Assembly: GCF_002119805.1 (NCBI RefSeq)
Contig: NZ_CP021059.1
Location: forward strand, 1,116,001 to 1,180,000
Direction: 5' to 3'
Length of the DNA stretch: 64,000 nucleotides
DNA from: Macrococcoides canis
Lineage (GTDB): Bacteria; Bacillota; Bacilli; Staphylococcales; Staphylococcaceae
The notes under the pieces were generated by a model, which had not been told where the DNA came from, made no database searches, and saw nothing but the letters and a program-made list of their open reading frames with translations. This document shows positions 15,938 to 29,869 of the stretch, piece after piece. The translations under genes and the position numbers were made by a program. Each line of letters begins with the position of its first letter. Within the stretch, counting starts at the first letter, position 1.

Positions 15938-17488
15938 ATGACATCAGAAAAAAAATTGACGTCAGTATTTTTTATTGCACTATCTCTAGTAATTATCACT
16001 GTAATTTTAGGTGTTTTAAACCCTGCAGGATTTGGTGAAGTTACAGGTCAGATCAATGTATTTATAACGAAATATTTCGGCTGGTATTACGTTATGATTA
16101 CGTCGATATTTGTTTTTGCATGCTTGTTCTTAATTCTTAGCCCAATCGGTAAACTAAAATTAGGTAAACCTTCAGATAAACCTGAATTTAGTACAATATC
16201 CTGGTTTGCAATGTTATTTAGTGCAGGTATGGGAATCGGGCTCGTTTTCTATGGGGCAGCAGAACCGCTTAGTCATTTTATCAAATCACCAACAGCGAGC
16301 GCGCAGTCAGATGAAGCAATGAAAGATGCATTTCGTTATACATTCTTTCACTGGGGATTTCATGCATGGGCTACATATGGAATAGTGGCTCTAGGTCTTG
16401 CATATGCTCAATTCAGAAAAGGTGAAGCAGGATTATTATCAAAAACATTAAGACCATTACTTGGTGATAGAGTAGATGGTATTCTGGGAACAATCATTGA
16501 TGTACTTGCAGTATTTGCAACTGTAGTTGGGGTTGCAGTGTCATTAGGAATGGGTGCTCAGCAGATCAATGGTGGTTTACATTTCTTATTCGATGTTCCG
16601 AATAATATGAGCGTAAAACTTATTATTATTATCGTTGTTACTATTTTATTCTTGATGAGTGCATGGAGTGGCTTATCAAAAGGAATACAAATTTTAAGTA
16701 ATGTTAATATCGGAATAGCTACATTATTACTTGTAGCGGTCCTCTTTTTAGGTCCAACAGTGTTAATTATGAATATGTTTTCTACATCGTTAGGGAATTT
16801 GCTGCAGAACTTCTTATCTATGAGTTTTGATGCAGCACCTTTAGATCAATCGAAACGTGAATGGATGAACAGCTGGACAATCTATTACTGGGGCTGGTGG
16901 ATGAGCTGGAGTCCATTTGTCGGCATTTTTATTGCGCGAGTTTCTAAAGGAAGAACAATTCGTGAATTTTTAATCGGAGTTCTGCTCGTACCGACAATTA
17001 TCAGTATGCTCTGGTTTAGTGTCTTTGGTGTTAGTGGGATACAGATATTTAAGAAATTCCCTGAAATCGGCAAGCTTGCTGTTGAGACACAGCTGTTCGC
17101 AATATTTGAACACATGCCAATGGCTATGGGATTATCATTAATAGCTTTATTATTAATCTGTACTTTCTTTATCACGTCTGCAGACTCTGCAACATTTGTA
17201 TTAGGGATGCAGTCTACAAATGGCTCTCTAGAACCTGCAAACTACATCAAGGTAATATGGGGGCTTGCACAGTCAATTATTGCAGCGGTGCTTTTATATG
17301 CAGGTGGACTGAGCGCATTACAAAGTGCAGCAATCATTGCAGCATTCCCATTTTCATTTGTACTTATATTGATGCTATTATCATTATATAAAGATGGTAA
17401 TGCGGAACGTATGAGAATTGGTTTAACATTAAAGCCTGATAAGAAATTCAGAAAATCGTATCAGGATAATCAAAATAATCAGAAATAA
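15938..17488 (+). CDS. BCCT family glycine betaine/choline transporter
   Basis: 516 residues, 12 predicted membrane segments, with GMGIGLVFYGAAEPLSHF and the family signature WTIYYWGWWMSWSPFVGIFI and ARVSKGRTIREF. Sodium-coupled uptake of betaine-type osmolytes (OpuD/BetT type); the exact substrate cannot be told from sequence alone. RBS TGGAAGGAG. Divergent to mscL with a 189-base AT-rich gap holding both promoters. Confidence 0.93.
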   Translation: MTSEKKLTSVFFIALSLVIITVILGVLNPAGFGEVTGQINVFITKYFGWYYVMITSIFVFACLFLILSPIGKLKLGKPSDKPEFSTISWFAMLFSAGMGIGLVFYGAAEPLSHFIKSPTASAQSDEAMKDAFRYTFFHWGFHAWATYGIVALGLAYAQFRKGEAGLLSKTLRPLLGDRVDGILGTIIDVLAVFATVVGVAVSLGMGAQQINGGLHFLFDVPNNMSVKLIIIIVVTILFLMSAWSGLSKGIQILSNVNIGIATLLLVAVLFLGPTVLIMNMFSTSLGNLLQNFLSMSFDAAPLDQSKREWMNSWTIYYWGWWMSWSPFVGIFIARVSKGRTIREFLIGVLLVPTIISMLWFSVFGVSGIQIFKKFPEIGKLAVETQLFAIFEHMPMAMGLSLIALLLICTFFITSADSATFVLGMQSTNGSLEPANYIKVIWGLAQSIIAAVLLYAGGLSALQSAAIIAAFPFSFVLILMLLSLYKDGNAERMRIGLTLKPDKKFRKSYQDNQNNQK

Positions 17489-17500
17489 ATTCAGAAAATC

Positions 17501-17547
17501 TACCTGTCGATGTCACAAATCATTGTGAATTATTGACAGGTATTTTT
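17501..17547 (+). terminator. Terminator after the BCCT transporter
   Basis: tacctgtc / gacaggta outer stem with an inner cacaa / ttgtg helix, then TTTTT. Confidence 0.85.
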
Positions 17548-17664
17548 ATAAGTAAAACTTATAACTAAGTATAGCAAATTTGGAATGTGATAATATTTAC
17601 TTCTTATTAAATATTGATTAGAATGAATATGTAAAGGCTTTATCAATCAATAGGGGGAACACAT

Positions 17665-20373
17665 ATGAATTCAAATTTACAGCAAACTGCAAAACAGACA
17701 TTTGAGTTAAACGGTAAGACATTTACGTTCTACAGTTTAAAGTCATTAGAATCATTAGGGCTTGGAGAAATTAAGAAGCTTCCGTATTCTATCCGTGTGT
17801 TACTTGAGTCTGTTCTTCGTCAGTACGATGGGCGAGTAATTAACGAAGAACATATTAAGCATCTTGTTAAGTGGGGTAAGAATAACGATCCTAATGCAGA
17901 GGTTCCGTTCAAACCATCACGTGTTATTCTGCAGGATTTCACAGGCGTGCCAGCTGTCGTTGACTTAGCATCGCTTCGTAAAGCTATGGATGACGTAGGT
18001 GGAGATGTTACTAAGATTAATCCAGAAGTACCTGTAGATTTAGTAATTGACCACTCTGTGCAAGTAGATGCATACGGTAATGAAACAGCATTACAAAGAA
18101 ATATGGAGCTTGAATTTGCACGTAATAAAGAGCGTTACCAATTTTTAAACTGGGCAACAAAAGCATTTGATAACTACCGTGCAGTACCACCAGCTACAGG
18201 TATCGTGCATCAAGTTAACCTAGAGTATTTAGCGAATGTTGTACATGTGCGTGATGTTGATGGAGAACAGGTTGCTTTCCCTGATACATTGGTTGGAACT
18301 GACTCTCATACTACGATGATCAATGGTATCGGGGTACTTGGATGGGGCGTTGGTGGTATTGAAGCTGAAGCGGGTATGCTTGGCCAGCCATCATATTTCC
18401 CAGTGCCAGAAGTAATCGGGGTTAAACTTACAGGAGAACTTCCTGAAGGTGCAACTGCTACGGATTTAGCGTTACGTGTTACTCAGGAATTACGTAAAAA
18501 AGGCGTTGTCGGTAAATTTGTTGAATTCTTCGGACCAGGTGTTGTGAACTTACCACTTGCTGACCGTGCGACAATTGCTAATATGGCACCTGAATATGGT
18601 GCGACTTGTGGTTTCTTCCCTGTTGATGAAGAAGCACTGAATTACATGCGTTTAACTGGTCGAGATGAAGAACATATTCAGCTCGTTAAAGAATATTTAG
18701 TGAAAAATGATATGTTCTTTACAACTGATAAAGAAGATCCAACTTATACTGATACTCTTAATCTTGATTTATCAACAGTTGAAGCTTCATTATCAGGACC
18801 TAAACGTCCACAAGATTTAATCAAACTGAGCGATATGAAAAAAGAATTTGTCAAATCAGTTACTGCAAAAGCCGGTAACCAAGGTCACGGATTAGATAAA
18901 GCTGAGTTTGACAAAACTGCTACTACGACTTTATCTGACGGTAAGTCAGTGACAATGACTACAGGAGATATCGCAATTGCAGCGATTACTTCTTGTACGA
19001 ATACTTCAAACCCTTACGTTATGTTAGGAGCAGGTCTTGTTGCGAAAAAAGCTGTAGAAAAAGGATTACAAGTGCCAGCTTATGTGAAAACATCACTAGC
19101 GCCTGGATCTAAAGTTGTAACGGGCTATCTTGAAGATTCTGGATTACAAACATATCTTGATCAATTAGGATTTAATACTGTAGGTTATGGATGTACAACA
19201 TGTATCGGTAACTCAGGTCCGTTATTACCTGAAATAGAAGAAATGATATCAAAAGAAGATTTATTAGTAACATCTGTATTATCAGGTAACCGTAACTTTG
19301 AAGGTCGTATTCATCCTTTAGTGAAAGCGAACTACTTAGCTTCACCACAACTTGTCGTGGCATATGCTTTAGCAGGTACTGTTAATATCGATCTTCAAAA
19401 CGATCCAATTGGTAAAGGTCATGACGGTAAAGATGTATTCTTAAAAGATATCTGGCCAACAATTGATGAAGTTAAAAACGAAGTTAATTCAGTAGTGACG
19501 CCTGAATTATTCCGCAAAGAGTATGAAAATGTCTTCAATTCAAATGCAATGTGGAACCAGATTGAATCTACTGATCAGCCATTATATGATTTCGATCCAA
19601 CTTCAACGTATATTCAAAATCCAACATTCTTCCAAGGGTTATCAAAAGAACCAGGAAGCATTGCACCATTAAATGATCTGGCTGTTATGGGTAAATTCGG
19701 TGACTCAGTAACAACTGACCATATCTCTCCAGCAGGTGCTATCGGTAAGGATACGCCAGCAGGAAAATATTTACGTGAAAATGGTGTTGAAATCCGTGAT
19801 TTCAATTCATATGGTTCTCGTCGTGGTAACCATGAGGTTATGATGCGCGGAACATTTGCAAACATCCGTATTAAAAACCAGATTGCTCCAGGCACAGAAG
19901 GTGGATTTACAACTTACTGGCCAACTGGTGAAGTTATGCCTATCTTTGATGCTTGTATGAAATATCAAGCGGATGGTACAGGACTTGTTGTTTTAGCAGG
20001 TAACGACTACGGAATGGGTTCAAGTCGTGACTGGGCTGCAAAAGGTACTAATCTTTTAGGAGTTAAAACTGTAATCGCACAAAGTTATGAACGTATTCAT
20101 CGTTCTAACTTAGTAATGATGGGTGTATTACCGTTACAGTTCTTAAAAGGTGATTCAGCAGAAAAATTAGGGCTTGATGGCAGCGAGAAGTTCTCTGTAG
20201 ATATTCATGAAGGTGTTAAACCTCGAGATGAAGTTAAGGTGACAGCAGTTAAAACAGATGGTACTCAAGTAGCGTTTAACGCTTTAGCGCGTTTTGATTC
20301 AGAAGTAGAAATAGATTACTACCGTCATGGTGGAATTCTTCAGATGGTACTACGTGGTAAATTAGCTGAGTAA
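17665..20373 (+). CDS. acnA: Aconitate hydratase A
   Basis: 902 residues. Interconverts citrate and isocitrate in the TCA cycle with a [4Fe-4S] cluster; cluster ligands are Cys444 ([10 protein letters not shown]), Cys510 and Cys513 ([12 protein letters not shown]). The swivel domain carries [25 protein letters not shown]. Preceded by about 175 bases with the terminator of the previous gene and an AT-rich promoter region; no clear CcpC or CcpA site was recognised. IRP-like RNA binding is known for the family. Confidence 0.98.
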   Translation: MNSNLQQTAKQTFELNGKTFTFYSLKSLESLGLGEIKKLPYSIRVLLESVLRQYDGRVINEEHIKHLVKWGKNNDPNAEVPFKPSRVILQDFTGVPAVVDLASLRKAMDDVGGDVTKINPEVPVDLVIDHSVQVDAYGNETALQRNMELEFARNKERYQFLNWATKAFDNYRAVPPATGIVHQVNLEYLANVVHVRDVDGEQVAFPDTLVGTDSHTTMINGIGVLGWGVGGIEAEAGMLGQPSYFPVPEVIGVKLTGELPEGATATDLALRVTQELRKKGVVGKFVEFFGPGVVNLPLADRATIANMAPEYGATCGFFPVDEEALNYMRLTGRDEEHIQLVKEYLVKNDMFFTTDKEDPTYTDTLNLDLSTVEASLSGPKRPQDLIKLSDMKKEFVKSVTAKAGNQGHGLDKAEFDKTATTTLSDGKSVTMTTGDIAIAAITSCTNTSNPYVMLGAGLVAKKAVEKGLQVPAYVKTSLAPGSKVVTGYLEDSGLQTYLDQLGFNTVGYGCTTCIGNSGPLLPEIEEMISKEDLLVTSVLSGNRNFEGRIHPLVKANYLASPQLVVAYALAGTVNIDLQNDPIGKGHDGKDVFLKDIWPTIDEVKNEVNSVVTPELFRKEYENVFNSNAMWNQIESTDQPLYDFDPTSTYIQNPTFFQGLSKEPGSIAPLNDLAVMGKFGDSVTTDHISPAGAIGKDTPAGKYLRENGVEIRDFNSYGSRRGNHEVMMRGTFANIRIKNQIAPGTEGGFTTYWPTGEVMPIFDACMKYQADGTGLVVLAGNDYGMGSSRDWAAKGTNLLGVKTVIAQSYERIHRSNLVMMGVLPLQFLKGDSAEKLGLDGSEKFSVDIHEGVKPRDEVKVTAVKTDGTQVAFNALARFDSEVEIDYYRHGGILQMVLRGKLAE

Positions 20374-20380
20374 TAGATTG

Positions 20381-20406
20381 ACAGGGACATTTGTCCCTGT
20401 TTTTTT
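20381..20406 (+). terminator. Terminator after acnA
   Basis: Stem acagggac / gtccctgt, 4-nt loop, T-run. Confidence 0.92.
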
Positions 20407-20457
20407 ATTGAAACTGGTGTATGATAGATATAATAGTAAACATAAGGAGTCAATTTA

Positions 20458-20880
20458 ATGCATATAACAGAAAAAGAGATTGATGTGCGATACGCTGAAA
20501 CGGATAAGATGGGTGTCGTCTATCATGCAAACTATTTAATCTGGTTTGAAGTTGCTAGAACGGATTTTATTAAGAAAGCAGGATTCAGCTATCAGGCGAT
20601 GGAGGATGAAGGATTAATATCACCAGTTGTAGATATCTCTGTACAATATAAGAAGTCTATAACTTATCCAGAGACGATTACTGTAAGAACATGGATTGAA
20701 CGCTATAGCAAGCTAAAGACAATCTATGCATATGAAATTGTTAAGGAAGACGGAGCGATTGCTGCTACAGGAAAGACAACACATGTCGTTATCAAAAGAG
20801 GCAGTGAAATTCCTGTCCGACTGGATCGTTACTATCCTGAATGGCACGAGAAATATCTCGAACTTTCTTCGCAATCATAA
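20458..20880 (+). CDS. Acyl-CoA thioesterase, YbgC/FcbC hotdog family
   Basis: 140 residues, single 4HBT hotdog domain with the catalytic-loop pattern YAETDKMGVVYHANYLIWFE (Asp16, His23). Hydrolyses acyl-CoA thioesters; physiological substrate unknown. RBS AAGGAG. It follows acnA in staphylococci as here. Confidence 0.92.
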   Translation: MHITEKEIDVRYAETDKMGVVYHANYLIWFEVARTDFIKKAGFSYQAMEDEGLISPVVDISVQYKKSITYPETITVRTWIERYSKLKTIYAYEIVKEDGAIAATGKTTHVVIKRGSEIPVRLDRYYPEWHEKYLELSSQS

Positions 20881-20930
20881 CAATGGAATTAATTGATCAT
20901 GCAACTGAATTAAGGAAAGTTGTAAAATAA

Positions 20931-20982
20931 AAATCCGGACACTGTACAAAGTCTATCGATTGACTACAGTGTCCGGATTTTT
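20931..20982. terminator. Bidirectional terminator between the thioesterase gene and plsY
   Basis: 16-bp stem aaatccggacactgta / tacagtgtccggattt with an inner helix, T-run on both sides. Confidence 0.92.
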
Positions 20983-21006
20983 CATTGTGCATATAAAAGG
21001 GATACA

Positions 21007-21591
21007 TTATTTTTTAAATTGTATCTTCGGTTCTGTACCTGAAATAATCCTCTTAATATTACTATGATGACGAATAATAATGATCAGCATAATTAGAAAT
21101 GAGATAATCTTTAATATGATATCATCGAAAAATAAAGTAGTAATAAAGTTTCCGATGCTCGTCAAGATACTTGTTAACGAGACCATTCGCGTTGTAAACA
21201 GTAAGGTAAAGAATATTACAGCGATGATGAGGAATACGATTGGATTTACTCCAAGTATAACGCCGGCACTTGTTGCTACTGCCTTTCCACCTTTAAATTT
21301 CAAGTAAATAGGGTAGACATGGCCAATTATTGCTGCAAGTCCAAACCATATGCCATGAATATCAAGATCAAATAAAATTGGAAATGCTGCAGGTAGGACA
21401 CCTTTAGCTACATCGAATATTGTGACAAATATACCGGCATTCTTACCTAAGACGCGAAACGTGTTGGTAGCACCTAGATTTCCGCTGCCAAAATTACGAA
21501 TATCTTTGTTAAAAAATAGTTTGCCTACAATCAAACCTGTTGGAATTGCACCAAGTAGGTAGGCAATCACTAGTAATAATGCAATCTGCAT
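21007..21591 (-). CDS. plsY: Glycerol-3-phosphate acyltransferase PlsY
   Basis: 194 residues, five membrane segments. The three PlsY motifs are present: SGNLGATNTFRVLGKNAG, GHVYPIYLKFKGGKAVATSAG, and a short third motif near SLTSI. Transfers acyl from acyl-phosphate to glycerol 3-phosphate, the first step of phospholipid synthesis. Divergent to parE, the usual arrangement in the family. Confidence 0.96.
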   Translation of the reverse strand: MQIALLLVIAYLLGAIPTGLIVGKLFFNKDIRNFGSGNLGATNTFRVLGKNAGIFVTIFDVAKGVLPAAFPILFDLDIHGIWFGLAAIIGHVYPIYLKFKGGKAVATSAGVILGVNPIVFLIIAVIFFTLLFTTRMVSLTSILTSIGNFITTLFFDDIILKIISFLIMLIIIIRHHSNIKRIISGTEPKIQFKK

Positions 21592-21731
21592 AACTTTTCT
21601 CCTTTATGAGTAGGTACTAATAGTAATTCATAACTATATCTATTATAACGCATACAAAAATAGTTGTGTAGAAAAATATTGTTAAAATAAATAATAATGT
21701 TATGTAAACCTATTAATTATCGTTTTTGTAA

Positions 21732-26232
<4,501 letters not shown>

Positions 26233-26311
26233 AGTTTATGTAGACCCTTTCATTATCTATGGTAAAATAGTTTTAGTTTTATTTTACTTTGATTAGTGGA
26301 GGGTTTTTATT

Positions 26312-27802
26312 TTGGATATATCAAAAATAAATTTTGATGCGTGGATTCCGGAATGGTTTAAGATGATAGTATCTACTGGAAATGATATGATCTGGTCACA
26401 ATTTTTAATTGGATTATTATTGCTTGCTGGATTTTTCTTTAGTTTAAGTTCTAAATTTGTACAGCTTCGCTGGTTACCGGAGATGTTTAGAGTTATCGGT
26501 GAGAAACCAGAGACACTTGAAGATGGTAAAAAAGGGATTTCTTCATTCCAGGCATTTGCTATTAGTGCAGCAAGTCGTGTAGGTACCGGAAATATTGCAG
26601 GTGTTGCGACTGCCATCGTTCTCGGTGGACCGGGTGCGGTATTCTGGATGTGGGTTATTGCATTCTTCGGTGCAGCAAGTGCATTCTTTGAAGCGACGTT
26701 AGCACAAGTTTATAAGGTTAAAGATGAAAATGGTGGTTTCCGTGGTGGTCCCGCTTATTATATGGAATATGGTCTTGGACAAAAATGGTTAGGGACAGCA
26801 TTTGCTATTTTAATTACGATTACATTTGCATTTGTCTTTAATACTGTGCAGTCAAATACGATTGCCGAAAGTTTAAATACTCAATATAATACACCAGCAT
26901 GGATTACAGGAGTAATTTTAGCGATTATTACAGCAATCGTAATTTTCGGTGGTGTACGATGGATTGCAAATGTATCGTCAGCTATCGTACCAATTATGGC
27001 AATATTTTATATTCTGCTTGTGCTCTTTATTTTAATTATGCATATTGGTGATGTAATTCCGATGATTATCAGTATTATCAAAGGTGCATTCGGTATGGAA
27101 CAGGCTTTTGGTGGCGCACTCGGTTTCACGATCATGCAGGGGATCAAACGTGGGTTATTCTCAAATGAAGCAGGTATGGGGTCAGCCCCTAATGCTGCAG
27201 CAACTGCTGCAGTCAGTCATCCTGTAAAACAAGGTTTAATTCAGTCATTAGGCGTATTCTTTGATACGATGATTGTATGTACTGCAACTGCAATCATGAT
27301 CTTATTATATTCTGGATTAGAGTTCGGCGAAAAAGCGCCGCAAGGTGTAGCTGTAACACAAGCTGCGCTTAATAATCATGTCGGTAGCTTTGGTGGATTC
27401 TTCCTGACAGTCGCTGTTTTCTTATTTGCATATTCTTCAGTAATTGGTAACTATTATTATGGACAATCCAATATTGAATATTTAACGACAAATAAAGTGG
27501 TGATGTTTATCTTCAGATTATTTGTTGTATTAATGGTATTTTTCGGTGCAGTTATTAAAGTTGAGACGGTCTGGGCAACTGCAGATTTATTTATGGGGCT
27601 CATGGCGATCTTAAATATTACTGCGATTATCGGATTAGCACATGTCGTATTTGAAGTTGCTAAAGACTATGGAGAACAGCGTAAGAAAGGTCTTAATCCT
27701 GTTTTTAGAACAGAAAATGTTAAAGCAGATCTATCAGACGTTGAAACATGGGGAGATAACCCGTATCAATTTAAAGATAAGGAAATAAATCATACTAAAT
27801 AA
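26312..27802 (+). CDS. Alanine/glycine:cation symporter (AgcS/AlsT family)
   Basis: 496 residues, about 11 membrane segments; start TTG 26312 with GGAGGG 8 bases before. Family signature: SAASRVGTGNIAGVATAIVLGGPGAVFWMW split across two segments, FRGGPAYYMEYGLG and GLFSNEAGMGSAPNAAATA. Sodium- or proton-coupled uptake of small amino acids; substrate not resolved (alanine, glycine or glutamine). Located behind parC as in S. aureus. Confidence 0.95.
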   Translation: MDISKINFDAWIPEWFKMIVSTGNDMIWSQFLIGLLLLAGFFFSLSSKFVQLRWLPEMFRVIGEKPETLEDGKKGISSFQAFAISAASRVGTGNIAGVATAIVLGGPGAVFWMWVIAFFGAASAFFEATLAQVYKVKDENGGFRGGPAYYMEYGLGQKWLGTAFAILITITFAFVFNTVQSNTIAESLNTQYNTPAWITGVILAIITAIVIFGGVRWIANVSSAIVPIMAIFYILLVLFILIMHIGDVIPMIISIIKGAFGMEQAFGGALGFTIMQGIKRGLFSNEAGMGSAPNAAATAAVSHPVKQGLIQSLGVFFDTMIVCTATAIMILLYSGLEFGEKAPQGVAVTQAALNNHVGSFGGFFLTVAVFLFAYSSVIGNYYYGQSNIEYLTTNKVVMFIFRLFVVLMVFFGAVIKVETVWATADLFMGLMAILNITAIIGLAHVVFEVAKDYGEQRKKGLNPVFRTENVKADLSDVETWGDNPYQFKDKEINHTK

Positions 27803-27836
27803 AAATATTAAGCTGCTACTGCAGCTTAGTATTTTT
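27803..27836. terminator. Bidirectional terminator
   Basis: aaatattaagctgc / gcagcttagtattt, 14 bp with one wobble pair, 4-nt loop, then TTTAT; between convergent genes. Confidence 0.85.
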
Positions 27837-28806
27837 ATTTGAACAGACTCATAATCCAGTCAATAATAGATTGTATGAAGTTCATGATCTTATCCCAGAA
27901 TCCTTCATCTTTTAAAGTATCACTAATATTATTACCAAGTTCCTTTGCTTTATCAGTTGCTTTTTTAAAGCCTTCAGAATTTTTGATATCATCTACATAG
28001 TTTTTTGTGCCTTCAATAAATTTATCTTTATTTTCACCACTGAAGACGCCATTGTTCTGTGCATTTTCAATAAAGTTAACAATGATATTAATCTGATTGT
28101 CATTTATGATATTCGTAAGGCCATTGTTCTCAATTTTCTGAATAACGATATTTTTGATTTCTGTCGTATTTAAATTGGCACCTTGCTGTGCTATCTCTGC
28201 TTTCGCTTCAGCGATTGCTTTATTGAGCTGTTCTTGAGAGTAACCATCGACACCTGCATTTTGATCGTTAATGTTAGAGATAGAATTAAGTTCATCCTGA
28301 GCAACCTGTGTTTTTGACTGATCGATTGGTTCACCTTGTGCTTCGAAAGCTTTATACACTCCAGCGAGAGCACTTTCACCTGTAACATCTTCTGCAGCTG
28401 CTATGGTAACATCAGCATCTGTTACACCAGCTGTCAGTAGAGCGTTCTTATAAGTATCTTCAGTAATTTTAGTGATTTTACCAGCAGATTGGTTTATATT
28501 TAAAGTAAGACCACTGCCAGCAGATAACTTTTTGATGCGAATGCTGGACTTTAATACATCGTTACTTGATTGAAGGTTTAAGTATTTTCCTAAGTCTTCA
28601 GCATATACATATGTCGTTTTATCCTGTGCATCAGTTTGAAGTAGTTCACTTGTCTTATCTTTAAGTTCGTTATTTTGCTCTAAAGCTGCACCATACACTG
28701 TAACTGCTTCAGACCAAGCTTCTTGTGTTACCGCTTGTGCACGCTGAGGTAAAATCAACGTTAATGAAAGAAAAGCTGCTAATATTAAGATTATAAATTT
28801 TTTCAT
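27835..28806 (-). CDS. DUF1002 secreted protein (YpuA-like)
   Basis: 323 residues. Sec signal peptide (residues 1-25, cleavage near AQA-VT), a DUF1002 domain (VYGAALEQNNELKDKTSELL, TYVYAEDLGKYLN, SSIRIKKLSAGSGL, VTDADVTIAAAEDVTGESALAGVYKA in pieces), then a helical C-terminal region ending in a hydrophobic stretch FIQSIIDWIMSLFK that could attach it to the membrane. Exported; function unknown. RBS AGGAGGAAT. Confidence 0.85.
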   Translation of the reverse strand: MKKFIILILAAFLSLTLILPQRAQAVTQEAWSEAVTVYGAALEQNNELKDKTSELLQTDAQDKTTYVYAEDLGKYLNLQSSNDVLKSSIRIKKLSAGSGLTLNINQSAGKITKITEDTYKNALLTAGVTDADVTIAAAEDVTGESALAGVYKAFEAQGEPIDQSKTQVAQDELNSISNINDQNAGVDGYSQEQLNKAIAEAKAEIAQQGANLNTTEIKNIVIQKIENNGLTNIINDNQINIIVNFIENAQNNGVFSGENKDKFIEGTKNYVDDIKNSEGFKKATDKAKELGNNISDTLKDEGFWDKIMNFIQSIIDWIMSLFK

Positions 28807-28906
28807 ATCTATTCCTCCTGATAATATTTATCTTTTTTTGGTACATACCTATATATTATCATGAGCATGTTTATTGTGATATAGGTCTTTGGAATGAGGT
28901 GTTAGT

Positions 28907-29758
28907 TTGATATATCATGTGATTAAAGTATTGAATAATAATGTCGTTATTACAGAAGGAGATGAAGGAGAAACTATCCTGATCGGTAAGGGTATAGGCT
29001 TTGGTAAGAAAAGTGGAGCAGTATTAAAGGATAGTGAACTTGAGCGTATAGAGAAGATTTTCGAACTTAAGTCTTCTTCTGAACAAGAAAGATATAAGTC
29101 ATTATTGACTCTAACTAACGATGAAGTGATTCATACGGTGATAGAGGTGATTGAATTTATCGATCATAAAACGAATGGAGAGATGAATGATAATATTCTG
29201 TTATCCCTTACAGATCATATTATCTTTGCATTAAAACGTTATCAGGAAGGCATCGTTGTAGCTAATCCTTTCCTGAAAGAAACTGAAAGCCTATACAGAC
29301 AGGAATTTCTTATTGCTGAACAAGTAGTGGCAATGCTGAATGACAGACTGCAAGTTCAATTCCCTAAAACAGAAGTCGGTTTTATTGCATTGCATATCCA
29401 TTCGTCAGTGAACAATCATTCTTTAAGAGATATGCGACTGATGACTGAAGTGGTTCAAAATGCTATTACTATAATCGAACAGGATCTAAAGGTTACTGTA
29501 GATAAAGAGTCTATAACGTATTCAAGGTTTTTAAGGCATATTACTTTTGCTGTGCAACGTGTCATGTCTGATGAGAGAATGCCAGAACAAAAAACATTGG
29601 AAAACCTATTGAAACAGCAGTATCCTCTGTGTTACAATACTGCTGTAAAGATCCTAAAGATGATGCAGACTTATTTAAATAAGCCTGTCTATGATTCGGA
29701 ACTGGTATATCTTACGATGCATATTCAAGCATTTAATACTGAAGTCGATAACGTGTAA
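28907..29758 (+). CDS. glcT: GlcT, PRD-containing RNA antiterminator of the glucose PTS
   Basis: 283 residues, start TTG 28907 after GAGGT. N-terminal co-antiterminator RNA-binding domain (residues 1-55, KVLNNNVVITEGDEGE, GKGIGFGKKSGAVL), then PRD1 and PRD2 with phosphorylatable His (FIDHKTNG, ALHIHSSVNNHS, MHIQAFN). Unphosphorylated GlcT binds a RAT hairpin and prevents termination ahead of ptsG. The RAT overlaps this gene's own stop codon. Confidence 0.95.
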   Translation: MIYHVIKVLNNNVVITEGDEGETILIGKGIGFGKKSGAVLKDSELERIEKIFELKSSSEQERYKSLLTLTNDEVIHTVIEVIEFIDHKTNGEMNDNILLSLTDHIIFALKRYQEGIVVANPFLKETESLYRQEFLIAEQVVAMLNDRLQVQFPKTEVGFIALHIHSSVNNHSLRDMRLMTEVVQNAITIIEQDLKVTVDKESITYSRFLRHITFAVQRVMSDERMPEQKTLENLLKQQYPLCYNTAVKILKMMQTYLNKPVYDSELVYLTMHIQAFNTEVDNV

Positions 29759-29784
29759 CTGATAATGCAGGCATGAGTTGTCAC
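29753..29784 (+). promoter_or_regulatory. RAT (ribonucleic antiterminator) of ptsG
   Basis: GTGTAACT ... AGTTGTCAC can pair as an imperfect hairpin around the internal CAGGCATG; it overlaps the glcT stop codon (29756-29758) and the 5' arm of the terminator at 29769, the mutually exclusive design of GlcT/LicT-type RATs. Position by analogy with the B. subtilis and S. carnosus ptsG/glcA leaders. Confidence 0.75.
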
Positions 29785-29822
29785 TGGTACATAGGGACCA
29801 GTGTATACTCATGCCTTTTTTG
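29769..29822 (+). terminator. GlcT-controlled terminator before ptsG
   Basis: aggcatgagt (29769-29778) / actcatgcct (29807-29816) enclosing a second helix cactggt / accagtg, followed by T-run. Also ends the glcT message. Confidence 0.9.
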
Positions 29823-29869
29823 TTGCATTGCATCACTTTACATCAATAAATTTTTAGGAGGAACACAAT

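Noticed and set aside
17520-17664. CcpC or CcpA operator upstream of acnA
   Set aside because: ATAA and TTAT pieces occur, but with the wrong spacing, and no cre-like sequence was convincing in such AT-rich DNA.
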